Shown here: positions 1 through 7,222 of the stretch, in pieces
Numbering within the stretch: position 1 is the stretch's first letter
How the letters are laid out: each line of letters starts with the position of its first letter
Source of the DNA: Chloroflexales bacterium ZM16-3
GTDB taxonomy: Bacteria; Chloroflexota; Chloroflexia; Chloroflexales; Chloroflexaceae
Assembly (NCBI GenBank): GCA_004138175.2
Contig: RYFE02000002.1
Span: 291,392 to 355,391, forward strand
DNA: 64,000 nucleotides
Direction: 5' to 3'
Notes under the pieces: generated by a model
Told to the model about the DNA's origin: nothing
Databases searched by the model: none
The model's input: the letters and a program-made list of their open reading frames with translations, nothing else
Position numbers and translations under genes: made by a program

Positions 1-696
1 CAGCATCGGCATCAAAGTTATGTCAAGTACCATCGAGACAAACGTGAGCATATGGATAGCCACCGAGGCCCAGACATTCCGTGTGCGCAGCACCAGGTAG
101 CCGCCGATAATCCCAATCGGCAGAGCCATGATCGCCATCAAGCTACGCTCGAACATACCCACCGGGGCCACGGCGTAGTGGTTTAGAGCGTAGAGGGCGG
201 TGGTGATCAGCACCGACAGGTGTGAGTTCACCCCACGGTCGCGCAGCGCCGAGAGCAGCAGGCCGCGCCAGAGGAACTCCTCAGCCAGCACCAGCACCGG
301 GAAGAGGTAGATCAGGCCGAGGCCCACCAGAATGGTCTCCATCTGGGCCATGGGCGCGCCGCCGCTCCGATAGTACATAAAGGTATTGCTCAGATCCATC
401 AGGGCCAGAGCGACACCGAGCCCGCCACCCCAGAGCAGCGCGGCGCGCAGGTTGTGGCGGGTGATGTAGAGCTTCTGCCATGCGTCATTGCGCCAGCAGT
501 AGCCGAGCACCAGAGCCAGCGAGCCAAGCACGTAGAGGAAGGTGGCCGGCCACTCGCGCAGCGGGGTGAAGTGGCTCAGCAGGCCGAGCAGCCAGATCGC
601 CCCGACCAGAGCCAGCCCCAGGCGCAGGCGGCGCTCCGGCTCCGGCCGGTCGGTCGAGGATGAGGAGGTTATTGGGCGAAGGGTATGTCCGCGCAT
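1..696 (-). CDS. CPBP family intramembrane protease (3' end outside window)
   Basis: The 232 codons from the ATG at 696 to the window edge are open, so the C-terminus is missing. The protein is strongly hydrophobic with several membrane segments and carries the EEFLWRG motif (about residue 135), the EExxxR signature of the CPBP (CAAX protease and bacteriocin-processing) family. A later NHYA segment and a C-terminal-half GGYLVLRTRNVW stretch also match the family layout. Members are glutamic intramembrane endopeptidases; most bacterial ones have unknown substrates. A GGAG lies just upstream of the start. Nothing nearby indicates a bacteriocin, so the substrate is unknown. Confidence 0.85.
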   Translation of the reverse strand, partial: MRGHTLRPITSSSSTDRPEPERRLRLGLALVGAIWLLGLLSHFTPLREWPATFLYVLGSLALVLGYCWRNDAWQKLYITRHNLRAALLWGGGLGVALALMDLSNTFMYYRSGGAPMAQMETILVGLGLIYLFPVLVLAEEFLWRGLLLSALRDRGVNSHLSVLITTALYALNHYAVAPVGMFERSLMAIMALPIGIIGGYLVLRTRNVWASVAIHMLTFVSMVLDITLMPML

Positions 697-781
697 ACGA
701 GATCTCCTACTCCGCAAAAACTTCTTTAAGTGAGGTTCATTCGTACTTTACCGTTTACCGCTGAGCAGCCCTCACCCCCAG

Positions 782-806
782 CCCCTCTCCCTCAAGGGGA
801 GAGGGG
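782..806. repeat. GC-rich inverted repeat
   Basis: CCCCTCTCC and its reverse complement are separated by a short loop, inside a C-rich stretch (ctcacccccagcccc). It sits just downstream of the minus-strand gene ending at 822. It belongs to the same dispersed family as the longer palindrome at 8449-8536. There is no T-run, so a terminator role is uncertain. Confidence 0.55.
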
Positions 807-821
807 AGTACATCAATACAA

Positions 822-1418
822 CTAGCGCCGCCTAAGCAGGGGGGGCAATGCCGCCAGGATCGTAGCCAGCCCGGCCGCAGGCCACCATACCCAGGACAGG
901 TCGCCGGGGCCGTCAGGGCCGCGCAGCACCGCGCCGGGCGTGATCGCGATCAGCCGGTAGAAGCGGCTGGCCCGCGCCAGCCGGGCGTCGCTAAAGGTGT
1001 AGGGATTTATGCCCGCCAGCAGGGTGGCGAATCCGCTGCCCTTGAGCACCTCGCGCAGCAGGGCCAGACGCTGCGGGTGACTGTCGGGCAACTCCTCGGC
1101 CCGCGCCGCGTAGCTCCCATCGGGCAGCCAGATCTCCACCTGCGGGTGTGCCAGGATATTGCGGTACCAGTCGCTGACCGCGCCGAATCCCGCCGTCACA
1201 TAGATCGTCTCACCAACCCTAGCGTAGTTGAGCGGGGTGCGCCGGACGATCCCACTCCTTCGCCCAGTGTGGCTGAGCACGAGGTAGCGCCCGGTGATCG
1301 CGGGCACGAGGCTGAGCGAAGGGCCGAGGCCCAGCCGCCAGAGCAGCACCATCATGCGGTTGAGCAGGCGAAATCCCTGGCGCAGAGCGCGCTCGACATG
1401 GTCACGGGGCGTTGGCAT
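822..1418 (-). CDS. F420-type nitroreductase/quinone reductase family protein (DUF385-like)
   Basis: 198 residues. The central pattern LSHTGRRSG, TPLNYARVGETIYVTAGFG and WYRNILAHPQVEIW matches the split beta-barrel deazaflavin-dependent nitroreductase family (Ddn-like, DUF385), which uses F420 or a flavin for hydride transfer. The N-terminal 30 residues are amphipathic and the C-terminal 30 residues include a hydrophobic segment (WVWWPAAGLATILAALPP) ending in arginines. That suggests membrane attachment, which is unusual for the core family. It is probably monocistronic. Family fairly sure; substrate unknown. Confidence 0.8.
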   Translation of the reverse strand: MPTPRDHVERALRQGFRLLNRMMVLLWRLGLGPSLSLVPAITGRYLVLSHTGRRSGIVRRTPLNYARVGETIYVTAGFGAVSDWYRNILAHPQVEIWLPDGSYAARAEELPDSHPQRLALLREVLKGSGFATLLAGINPYTFSDARLARASRFYRLIAITPGAVLRGPDGPGDLSWVWWPAAGLATILAALPPLLRRR

Positions 1419-1519
1419 AGCTGTCTCTCTTCTCCTCCAGCGAGGATCAGGCCCTCATACAATCAGCGGCAGCACGCGCAAATCAGTGCCTCAGAGGCTC
1501 AACCGTTCGGCTCAGTGCG

Positions 1520-2170
1520 CTACTCGGGGGCCGCCACGCCGATCTCGCGGCCAAGCTGGCGCAGGAACTCGCGCAGGAACTCGGTGCGCCGGCCGGCCTC
1601 GGCCCGCCCGGCCTCGGTTGTCATCGTCTCGGCCAGGCCAAGCAGCTTGGTGTAAAAGTGATCAATCGAAGAGACAGCGTCGTCGGCCGGGCGCGTGACC
1701 GGGAAGGGCTCGTCGGCCTGGTAGAGCGGGCGCCCGAGCTGGCCGCCGAGCATCAGGCAGCGGGACAGCCCCACCGCGCCCAGCGCATCGAGCCTGTCCG
1801 CATCTTGCACCACGCGGGCCTCCAGGGTGAGCGGGGCGATCCCGGCGGTGAAGCTGTGGGCGGCGATAGCATGGGCAATAGAGGGGATGAGCAGCGGCGG
1901 GTAGCCCGACATCGCCAGGAAGGCCGAGGCGCTGGTGGCGGACATCGTCGAGGCCAGGGCGCGCTGCGGCGAGTCCTTGGGAACCGCCACACAATCGTGG
2001 AGCCAGGCGGCGGGGATCACCACCTCCAGGCTAGCTCCGCAGGCGGCGGCCAGGCTGCGGGCGTTAGCCACCACCCGCCGGATGTGCTCGCGGTCGTGGG
2101 CGGCGTCGACAAAGGCGTTCGTTTCGAGGTAGGCCGCGAAGCGCGGCTCCCAGGTGGCGAGGTCGATCAT
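1520..2170 (-). CDS. HD-domain phosphohydrolase
   Basis: About 216 residues from the ATG at 2170, preferred because AAGGG lies just upstream; an in-frame ATG at 2194 would add eight residues. The HD superfamily signature is present: H..DREH near residue 27, WLHDC (the HD doublet) near residue 60, an AIAAHSF helix near residue 105 and VVQDADRLDALGAVG near residue 122. The order resembles the YedJ/MJ0835-type single-domain metal-dependent phosphohydrolases. Substrate not predictable. It stands alone between long intergenic regions. Confidence 0.85.
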   Translation of the reverse strand: MIDLATWEPRFAAYLETNAFVDAAHDREHIRRVVANARSLAAACGASLEVVIPAAWLHDCVAVPKDSPQRALASTMSATSASAFLAMSGYPPLLIPSIAHAIAAHSFTAGIAPLTLEARVVQDADRLDALGAVGLSRCLMLGGQLGRPLYQADEPFPVTRPADDAVSSIDHFYTKLLGLAETMTTEAGRAEAGRRTEFLREFLRQLGREIGVAAPE

Positions 2171-2228
2171 GGAAGCCCTTTTCTGTGATCGCAAATGATA
2201 CCTATTAGGACTTACGCAATTGCCACAT

Positions 2229-2331
2229 TGTCATGCCGAACGACGTGAGGCGTATCCCATGGATCGCACGAAAATGCCATGCAGATGCTTCACGTCGTTC
2301 AGCATGACATGGCATTTCCGTGCGATCCAGT
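2229..2331. repeat. Interleaved inverted repeats in a 508-base gene-free stretch
   Basis: The gap 2171-2678 has no convincing gene. Two inverted repeats are interleaved: GTCATGCcGAACGACGTGA with TCACGTCGTTCaGCATGAC, and TGGATCGCACGaAAATGCCATG with its complement near 2309-2331. The arms cross rather than nest, so the single strand could form two alternative hairpins. It looks like a small non-coding mobile or REP-like element. Another hairpin (CTGCTTCCCAT/ATGGGAAGCAG, 2547-2573) and a short dispersed repeat follow. Confidence 0.6.
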
Positions 2332-2546
2332 GTCAACGATTCGGGATGGCTCACCTATTCCTGTTTGGTCGTCGGCTGTTCGTACTCCGATCCTATCGTA
2401 GGATCGCCCCGCCCATTTGCAAATAGCTCCCGTGACTTCACAACCTCCTGAACCATCCCGAGAATGAAGAGACATACAAGGTGTGGCGATTGTACTATAT
2501 CTCTGGCGGGTAGGACACAACCGGGGTTCTGGATGCTTTAACTTTT

Positions 2547-2573
2547 CTGCTTCCCATAGTATGATGGGAAGCA
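2547..2573. repeat. Short perfect hairpin
   Basis: CTGCTTCCCAT is followed by a five-base loop and ATGGGAAGCAG. It lies about 105 bases upstream of the PrsW-like gene. There is no T-run on the plus side, so it may be a repeat or a weak regulatory structure. Confidence 0.5.
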
Positions 2574-2595
2574 GCGCAAACGTCACCCTGTCACA

Positions 2596-2626
2596 CATGT
2601 CACGCTGAGCGAAGCGAAGCGTCCCG
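2596..2626. repeat. Copy of a dispersed repeat (gagcgaagcgaag family)
   Basis: The segment GCTGAGCGAAGCGAAGCGTC closely matches part of the larger palindrome at 11692-11780 (TCTGAGCGAAGCGAAGAATC). Two copies in the window, both intergenic, point to a dispersed element of the host genome. Confidence 0.6.
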
Positions 2627-2678
2627 GTTCCCCTATCGCCCCCCATGGCTCCCATATGCCAGGAAATAAGGAGTAGCG

Positions 2679-3623
2679 ATGAGCGACGAGCGTCAGCTCA
2701 CATGCTGTATCTGTGACGAGCCCCTGCGACCGCCGCACAACATCCTCGGCCAGCGGGCCTACTGCGACCATCACTTCGCCCTGGTCAACAAGCCCCACGC
2801 TGGGTTCTGGCGGGCTGGGCTGGTTCAGATCGCCTTCACCGGGCTGCTCAGCGCCCTGGTGGCATTTCTGGCCGGCGCGCTCGGCCCGCTGGAGGGGGCG
2901 GCGCTGCTGGCGGCTGGCGTCGTCATGGCCATCGTGCCCTCGGCGATCTGGCTGGTCTTCTTCTACCGACAGGATCGGCTGGAACCTGAGCCTAAGCACC
3001 GCGTGGCCGCCGTCTTCTTCCTGGCCCTGCTACTGACCGATGTGCTGGGGCGGCGCATCCTCGACGACTGGTTCCATGTGCGGCTGTGGGCCTCGGGCAG
3101 CAGCGCCACCTCGCTGGCCGCGTCCATCCTGATCGCTGGCGTCACATGGCAGCTGATCGCCTACGCCGCCGTGCGCATGGCCGTCTACAACACGCCCGAG
3201 TTCGACGAGCGCATGGACGGGATCGTCTACGGGACGGTGGCCGGGCTGGGGGTGGCCACGCTGCTGAACCTGCGCTATGTGCTAGACAATGGCGGCGTTG
3301 CCTTGGGGCCGGGGGTGATCAATGTGGTGACGACGGCCCTGGCCCAGGCATCCTTCGGCGGCCTGATGGGCTACTTCATGGCCGAGGCCAAGTTTACCCA
3401 CCGGCCGGTCTGGTGGGTGCCGCTGGGCTTCGCCCTAGCCGCCGCGCTCAACGGCCTGTTCAGCTGGCTGATCGGCGAGGTCAGCGCCGCTGGCCTGAGC
3501 GTCGAGTACTGGCGCTCGCTGGCCCTCGGCCTGGCCGTGGCCCTGGCCGCCTTCTTCGCCCTGGTGGCCCTGATGCGCCGCAGCATTGAGGTGACACTGC
3601 GGCAGACCGGGAGGCCCTCATGA
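2679..3623 (+). CDS. PrsW-like membrane protein with N-terminal zinc-ribbon-like segment, probable pseudo-protease
   Basis: 314 residues. Residues 9-31 hold CCICDEPL and YCDHH, a possible metal-binding knuckle (C-x2-C ... C-x2-H). The rest is a multi-pass membrane domain with PrsW landmarks: FYRQDRLEPEPK, EFDERMDGIVYG and GYFMAEAKF. PrsW proteases use a Glu-Glu pair ahead of the EFDE segment, an ENxxY-type motif and a conserved His. Here the corresponding places read TWQLIAYAAV, ATLLNLRY and ALAQASFGG, so the catalytic residues appear lost. It starts an operon with the next two genes through 4-base stop/start overlaps. Family assignment is good; loss of catalysis is my inference from a remembered alignment. 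Confidence 0.75.
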   Translation: MSDERQLTCCICDEPLRPPHNILGQRAYCDHHFALVNKPHAGFWRAGLVQIAFTGLLSALVAFLAGALGPLEGAALLAAGVVMAIVPSAIWLVFFYRQDRLEPEPKHRVAAVFFLALLLTDVLGRRILDDWFHVRLWASGSSATSLAASILIAGVTWQLIAYAAVRMAVYNTPEFDERMDGIVYGTVAGLGVATLLNLRYVLDNGGVALGPGVINVVTTALAQASFGGLMGYFMAEAKFTHRPVWWVPLGFALAAALNGLFSWLIGEVSAAGLSVEYWRSLALGLAVALAAFFALVALMRRSIEVTLRQTGRPS

Positions 3624-4219
3624 GCAACATCGCTGCGCCGGTCTACCGCCCGCGCATGCTGCCCAAAGATCTGGGGGTCGCCCTGGTCGCCCTGGTCGCC
3701 CTGGGCCTCGGCTGGCTGCTGATGGCGCAGACCGAGGGCCGCACCCGCGCCTACGCCGAGCCCGACGGCGGTATTCGCCTAGACTACCCGGCCACCTGGA
3801 TCGGCGTCGACTCGCTCCAGGATCTGCTGCTGAAGGTTGAGAACCCGCAGACCGCATCGGCCTTCAAGACAGCCCTCAGCGTTGAGCGGCGCGATCTCGA
3901 CCCGACCGACCCGCCGACGCTCCAGACTCTGCTCGACCGGCGGGTGGAGGAGCGCGGCCAGATCGCGGGCTACCACCTGCTGGCCGATGGCGAGGCGACC
4001 CTGGCAGGCCAGCGGGCCATCCTGCTAGAGTACGCCTATGTTGTCCAGCCAATCGACACGCCCCGGCGGGCCTCGCTGCCGGTGGTCGTCCACGCCCGCG
4101 AGTACCTGCTGATCACCGCCGACCGCGCGTACTACATCGCCCTCGCCGCCCCGGAGGAGTCCTTCGCCCAGGCGAGCGCCACGTTCGAGCGGATCGTCAG
4201 GAGCATCGCACTGCCATGA
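3620..4219 (+). CDS. Membrane-anchored protein of unknown function (PsbP/DUF1795-like fold possible)
   Basis: 199 residues. A single N-terminal membrane segment (VALVALVALGLGWLLMA, residues 20-36) is followed by an extracytoplasmic domain beginning GGIRLDYPATW. That motif is typical of PsbP-like and DUF1795-like domains, which often open with a strand and 'YPxxW'. The domain ends with ASATFERIVRSIAL, also typical of that fold. The start codon overlaps the stop of the PrsW-like gene (ATGA), so the two are co-translated. A partner or cargo role for the membrane protein is inference only. Confidence 0.7.
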   Translation: MSNIAAPVYRPRMLPKDLGVALVALVALGLGWLLMAQTEGRTRAYAEPDGGIRLDYPATWIGVDSLQDLLLKVENPQTASAFKTALSVERRDLDPTDPPTLQTLLDRRVEERGQIAGYHLLADGEATLAGQRAILLEYAYVVQPIDTPRRASLPVVVHAREYLLITADRAYYIALAAPEESFAQASATFERIVRSIALP

Positions 4220-4674
4220 GCGACCAGAGCAAGCCAGATGAGCAGAAGGGCTTCGCGCTCGACGGGCTGAGCGCGGGCGAGTATGACACCAGCCTGTCCC
4301 AGCCCGCGCCCGACGACGCGGGCGAGGCCCTAGAGCTGCCGCAGGGTGCGCTGCTGGCCTTCCGCCGCAGCGGCGGGCTGCGCTTCACCACGCGGACGAT
4401 CATTGTGTACCGGGACGGCTGGGTGCTCTCGGTCGATGAGCAGGCGGCCTGGCGCTTCCACCTGCGCGCAGACGAGCTTGATCGGCTGGCCCACCTGGCC
4501 CTGCGCGCGCAGCTGGCCCGCCACCGCCCCTCTGGCGCAGCCCAGCCGCCCGACGCCTACGCCTACGAGATCGCCGCGAGGATCGGTCGGCGTGTGCGCC
4601 GCGCCGAGGCGATGGGCGGCAGCATCCCCGCCCCGCTCGCCCCGCTCATCCGGTCGCTCGCGCGGCTGCTCTAA
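4216..4674 (+). CDS. Small cytoplasmic protein, emfourin-like
   Basis: 152 residues with no membrane segment. The segment LLAFRRSGGLRFTTRTIIV, a strand pair, and then LRADELDRLAHLALRAQL resembles the emfourin (protealysin inhibitor) domain, where an RSGG-type strand and a 'L..eel..L' helix recur. That match is from memory and weak. It is the third gene of the operon and overlaps the previous stop by four bases. If it is an inhibitor-like protein, its presence beside a PrsW-like protein is suggestive but unproven. Confidence 0.6.
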   Translation: MSDQSKPDEQKGFALDGLSAGEYDTSLSQPAPDDAGEALELPQGALLAFRRSGGLRFTTRTIIVYRDGWVLSVDEQAAWRFHLRADELDRLAHLALRAQLARHRPSGAAQPPDAYAYEIAARIGRRVRRAEAMGGSIPAPLAPLIRSLARLL

Positions 4675-4680
4675 GCCGCC

Positions 4681-5349
4681 CTAGCTGGCAAGGTTCGGCA
4701 GCACCTCGGCCCAGATACCAAAGAGCCCGATGGCCACGAGGAGCCCGCCCGAGATCTGGCCGAGCAGCTGGTGGCGGCGGGCCAGCCAGCTGGTGAGCCG
4801 CCGCTGGGCCGGCAGGGCGATCAGCGGCAGCAGCACGAGCGGCCAGCCGAAGCCGAGCCCGAAGAATAGGAAGTAGAGCAGCCCGTCGGCCAGCGAGGCG
4901 ACGTTGCCCGCGCCCAGCACAAAGGCGCTCACGATCAGCGGGCCGGTGCAGGGCAGGGTCATCGGCCCGAGCAGCAGCCCGTAGAGGTAGGCCGCCGCCA
5001 GCGGGTTGCGCAGCGCCGGGATCTGGGCCGTCGCCAGGCCGGCGAAGGGGTTGCGGCCCAGCAGCATCAGCAGGCCGAGCCCGATCACCGCCAGGTAGAT
5101 CGCCGGCAGAAGCAAGGGCAGGATCGCCCCGAACGACTGGTTCAGGGCGAAGACGAGCAGCCCCACCAGGGTCATCATGCTCAGGACGCCCGCAAGCACC
5201 AGCGCGCCCAGCCAGCCCGACCCGCGCCGCGCCTCGCCCCCCGCGTTCCCGGCTAGAAAGGCGATCAGGCCAGGGTAGAGCGGCAGCATACAGACGTTCC
5301 CCAGGATCGCGCCGTTGCCCAGAATAAATGCCTCAAGGTACTGACTCAC
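4681..5349 (-). CDS. ccdA: CcdA-family thiol-disulfide transporter
   Basis: 222 residues, six predicted membrane segments. The two redox cysteines of the DsbD/CcdA family are visible in NVCMLPLYPG (about residue 20) and MTLPCTGP (about residue 133). CcdA proteins carry electrons from cytoplasmic thioredoxin across the membrane to extracytoplasmic thiol proteins, mainly for cytochrome c maturation. The start lies nine bases after the stop of the thioredoxin-lipoprotein gene on the same strand, so the two form an operon and are probably redox partners. Confidence 0.9.
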   Translation of the reverse strand: MSQYLEAFILGNGAILGNVCMLPLYPGLIAFLAGNAGGEARRGSGWLGALVLAGVLSMMTLVGLLVFALNQSFGAILPLLLPAIYLAVIGLGLLMLLGRNPFAGLATAQIPALRNPLAAAYLYGLLLGPMTLPCTGPLIVSAFVLGAGNVASLADGLLYFLFFGLGFGWPLVLLPLIALPAQRRLTSWLARRHQLLGQISGGLLVAIGLFGIWAEVLPNLAS

Positions 5350-5358
5350 ATTAGGCTC

Positions 5359-6042
5359 CTACTGTAGCATCGCCAGGATCGCCTGCGGGTCGCTAAAGCC
5401 GGTCATCAGCTCGCTGGCGCTGCCGTCTGGCCGAATGATGAAGTGCGGGGTGGACGGCGGGTTGGTGATCGTCCGGCCGAACGCCTCGGTGAGCTGCTGG
5501 AGCAGGTCGGGCGTGGCCACCGCAAAGGTCCAGTCGAAGCCCTGCTTATCTGCGTAGGCCGCCAGGTCCGCCGCGCTGATGGTCGTCTCAACGCTCAGGC
5601 CGATGAAGACGACATTGTCGCCAAGCTGTGCCTTGGCCTCGCGCACATTGCCGAGCTGCTGGCGGCAGTTACTGCACCAGGTGGCCATCGGCTCAACATA
5701 GACCGTCTTACCGGCGAAGTCGGCCAGGGTGAAGCTCTGCCCGCTGCGGGCGTCGGTGAGGGCCACCTGCTGCCAGGCGGGCGCGTCGGCCATCATCGCG
5801 TCGGCGTGATCATCCATCATAGCCTCGGCGGTCGGCGCGTCGGCGTGATCATCCATCATAGCCTCGGCGGTCGGCGCGTCGGCCATCATGGCCTCGGCGG
5901 TCGGCGCGTCGGCCATCATCGTGTCGGCGGTCGGCGGCTCAGCCACACTGGCAGGCGCGGATGTTGTCGCAGCACCGCAGGCCGCCAGAGTCAGGGCGAG
6001 GGCGGCGCCAGCGAGGGCGCGGGAGAGGTGACGGATCAGCAA
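5359..6042 (-). CDS. Thioredoxin-fold lipoprotein (TlpA/ResA-like) with Met/His/Asp-rich repeats
   Basis: 227 residues. The signal peptide ends in a lipobox (TLAAC, Cys 22), so the protein should be lipid-anchored outside the membrane. Residues about 38-85 are a low-complexity linker built from repeats of DAPTAEAMM, MMADAP and MMDDHADAP, rich in Met, Asp and His. The C-terminal half is a TlpA-like thioredoxin domain with ATWCSNC as the CxxC active site (about residue 120) and the cis-proline region in PSTPHF. It probably receives electrons from the CcdA protein encoded just downstream. The linker could bind copper, an inference from composition. Confidence 0.88.
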   Translation of the reverse strand: MLIRHLSRALAGAALALTLAACGAATTSAPASVAEPPTADTMMADAPTAEAMMADAPTAEAMMDDHADAPTAEAMMDDHADAMMADAPAWQQVALTDARSGQSFTLADFAGKTVYVEPMATWCSNCRQQLGNVREAKAQLGDNVVFIGLSVETTISAADLAAYADKQGFDWTFAVATPDLLQQLTEAFGRTITNPPSTPHFIIRPDGSASELMTGFSDPQAILAMLQ

Positions 6043-6196
6043 GGGAACCTCCTTTATGTCAGCGGCAGAGCGATTGCTCAGGGGGCGACGCTACGCGCCA
6101 CCCAGACTCAGCCTAATGCCGATTCCTCACGCCGAGATAACACAGATCTTACAGCTTTCGAACGCTGGCCGCCGAACGAAGCGGTGCGATGCACCT

Positions 6197-6225
6197 TTGA
6201 CGCGCCCTAGCGGCTATGGTATACT
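6197..6225 (+). promoter_or_regulatory. Strong sigma-70-type promoter
   Basis: TTGACG (6197-6202), a 17-base spacer and TATACT (6220-6225). No coding sequence starts for about 240 bases, and a terminator-like hairpin lies at 6352-6387, so this promoter appears to drive a short RNA. Confidence 0.75.
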
Positions 6226-6231
6226 CCCGCA

Positions 6232-6387
6232 ACGTCAGCGAGCGATACGACTAGAGGCAGACACCGTGCAGCAGAACAAGCTCCATCGTCAGCGTCGTCA
6301 GCAGCCAGCCATCGGCCCTGGCTAGTCGCGCTTGCCCACCGAGAGGTCTTCAAGCCAGCTTTGCCAGAGCGCAAGCTGGCTTCTTTT
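6232..6387 (+). ncRNA. Candidate small RNA or leader RNA (about 155 nt)
   Basis: The segment lies between the promoter at 6197-6225 and the hairpin at 6352-6387, in a 420-base gene-free stretch. It contains a hairpin with inner stem AGCCA/TGGCT and outer stem AGCG/CGCT. I do not recognise a known riboswitch, 6S, SRP or tmRNA core. It could be a free small RNA or an attenuated leader of the phosphatase gene at 6463. Confidence 0.5.
6352..6387 (+). terminator. Intrinsic terminator
   Basis: A perfect 10-bp stem (AAGCCAGCTT/AAGCTGGCTT) followed by cTTTTat. It ends the putative small RNA before the gene at 6463. Confidence 0.7.
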
Positions 6388-6408
6388 ATGCAATCAAGAA
6401 TTAATTAT

Positions 6409-6451
6409 GACTATTGACGATTGAATGCCTGGCATTCAATCGTCAATAGTC
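6409..6451. repeat. Perfect inverted repeat upstream of the phosphatase gene
   Basis: GACTATTGACGATTGAATGCC is followed directly by its near-perfect reverse complement, ending eleven bases before the start codon at 6463. In mRNA it would form a long hairpin next to the ribosome binding region. Its AT-rich arms differ from the GC-rich surroundings, so it looks like an inserted repeat. Confidence 0.7.
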
Positions 6452-6462
6452 AACATTGAGCT

Positions 6463-7170
6463 ATGACACACCTCTACCTAATCCGCCACGGCGAGGCGGT
6501 GGCCAATGTCCAACCAATCATCGCCGGGATGAAGGGCGATGTCGGGCTGACCGAGCGCGGGCGACAGCAGGCGGATCGCCTGCGCGAGCGGCTGGCCCGC
6601 ACGGGCGAGATCGCGGCCGATGTGCTGATCTCTAGCACCCTGCCGCGCGCCCGCCAGACGGCCGAGATCATTCAGCCCGCCCTGGGCCTGCCAATCATCT
6701 TCGACGATGAGGTGCAGGAGCTGAACATCGGCGAGGCCGACGGCATGAGCAACGCCGATGCCTGGGCGAAGTATGGCCAGCCCAACTTCGACGCCGAGCC
6801 GCTGCGCCCGATCGCCCCCGGCGGCGAGAGCTGGGGCAGCTTCGCCCTGCGCGTCGGCCGGGCGCTCACCCGGATCACCCGCGAGCACGCCGACAAGACG
6901 ATTGTCATCGTCTGTCACGGCGGCGTGATCGACAACTCCTTCATCCACTTCTTCCGTATGCCGAGCATGGTGCTGCCTCCCACCGACTTCCACACCCGCA
7001 ACACCAGCATCACCCACTGGGAGCAGGTAGATCGCCGTGGGGGTCTGCTCTGGCGGCTCAACGCCTATAACGATATCGAGCACCTCCACGGCATCGGCGC
7101 AAGCGAGTCGGTGCGCTGGGAGGACACGAATACATCCCACGCGGCGGGGTCGGTGCCGACGGAGGGGTGA
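6463..7170 (+). CDS. Histidine phosphatase family protein
   Basis: 235 residues. The N-terminal LYLIRHGEAVAN contains the RHG catalytic motif (His 9). LISSTLPRARQTAE gives the second arginine, and VIVCHGGVIDN holds the second catalytic histidine (about residue 152). This is the phosphoglycerate-mutase-like branch-1 family. Members range from phosphoglycerate mutases to broad acid phosphatases such as CobC and PhoE. The sequence alone does not separate these. The C-terminal 40 residues are an unstructured extension. Confidence 0.85.
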   Translation: MTHLYLIRHGEAVANVQPIIAGMKGDVGLTERGRQQADRLRERLARTGEIAADVLISSTLPRARQTAEIIQPALGLPIIFDDEVQELNIGEADGMSNADAWAKYGQPNFDAEPLRPIAPGGESWGSFALRVGRALTRITREHADKTIVIVCHGGVIDNSFIHFFRMPSMVLPPTDFHTRNTSITHWEQVDRRGGLLWRLNAYNDIEHLHGIGASESVRWEDTNTSHAAGSVPTEG

Positions 7171-7222
7171 ACACGAAGGACGCGAAAAGGTGCGAAGAAC
7201 GCGAAAGGGCATGTGATAAAGC

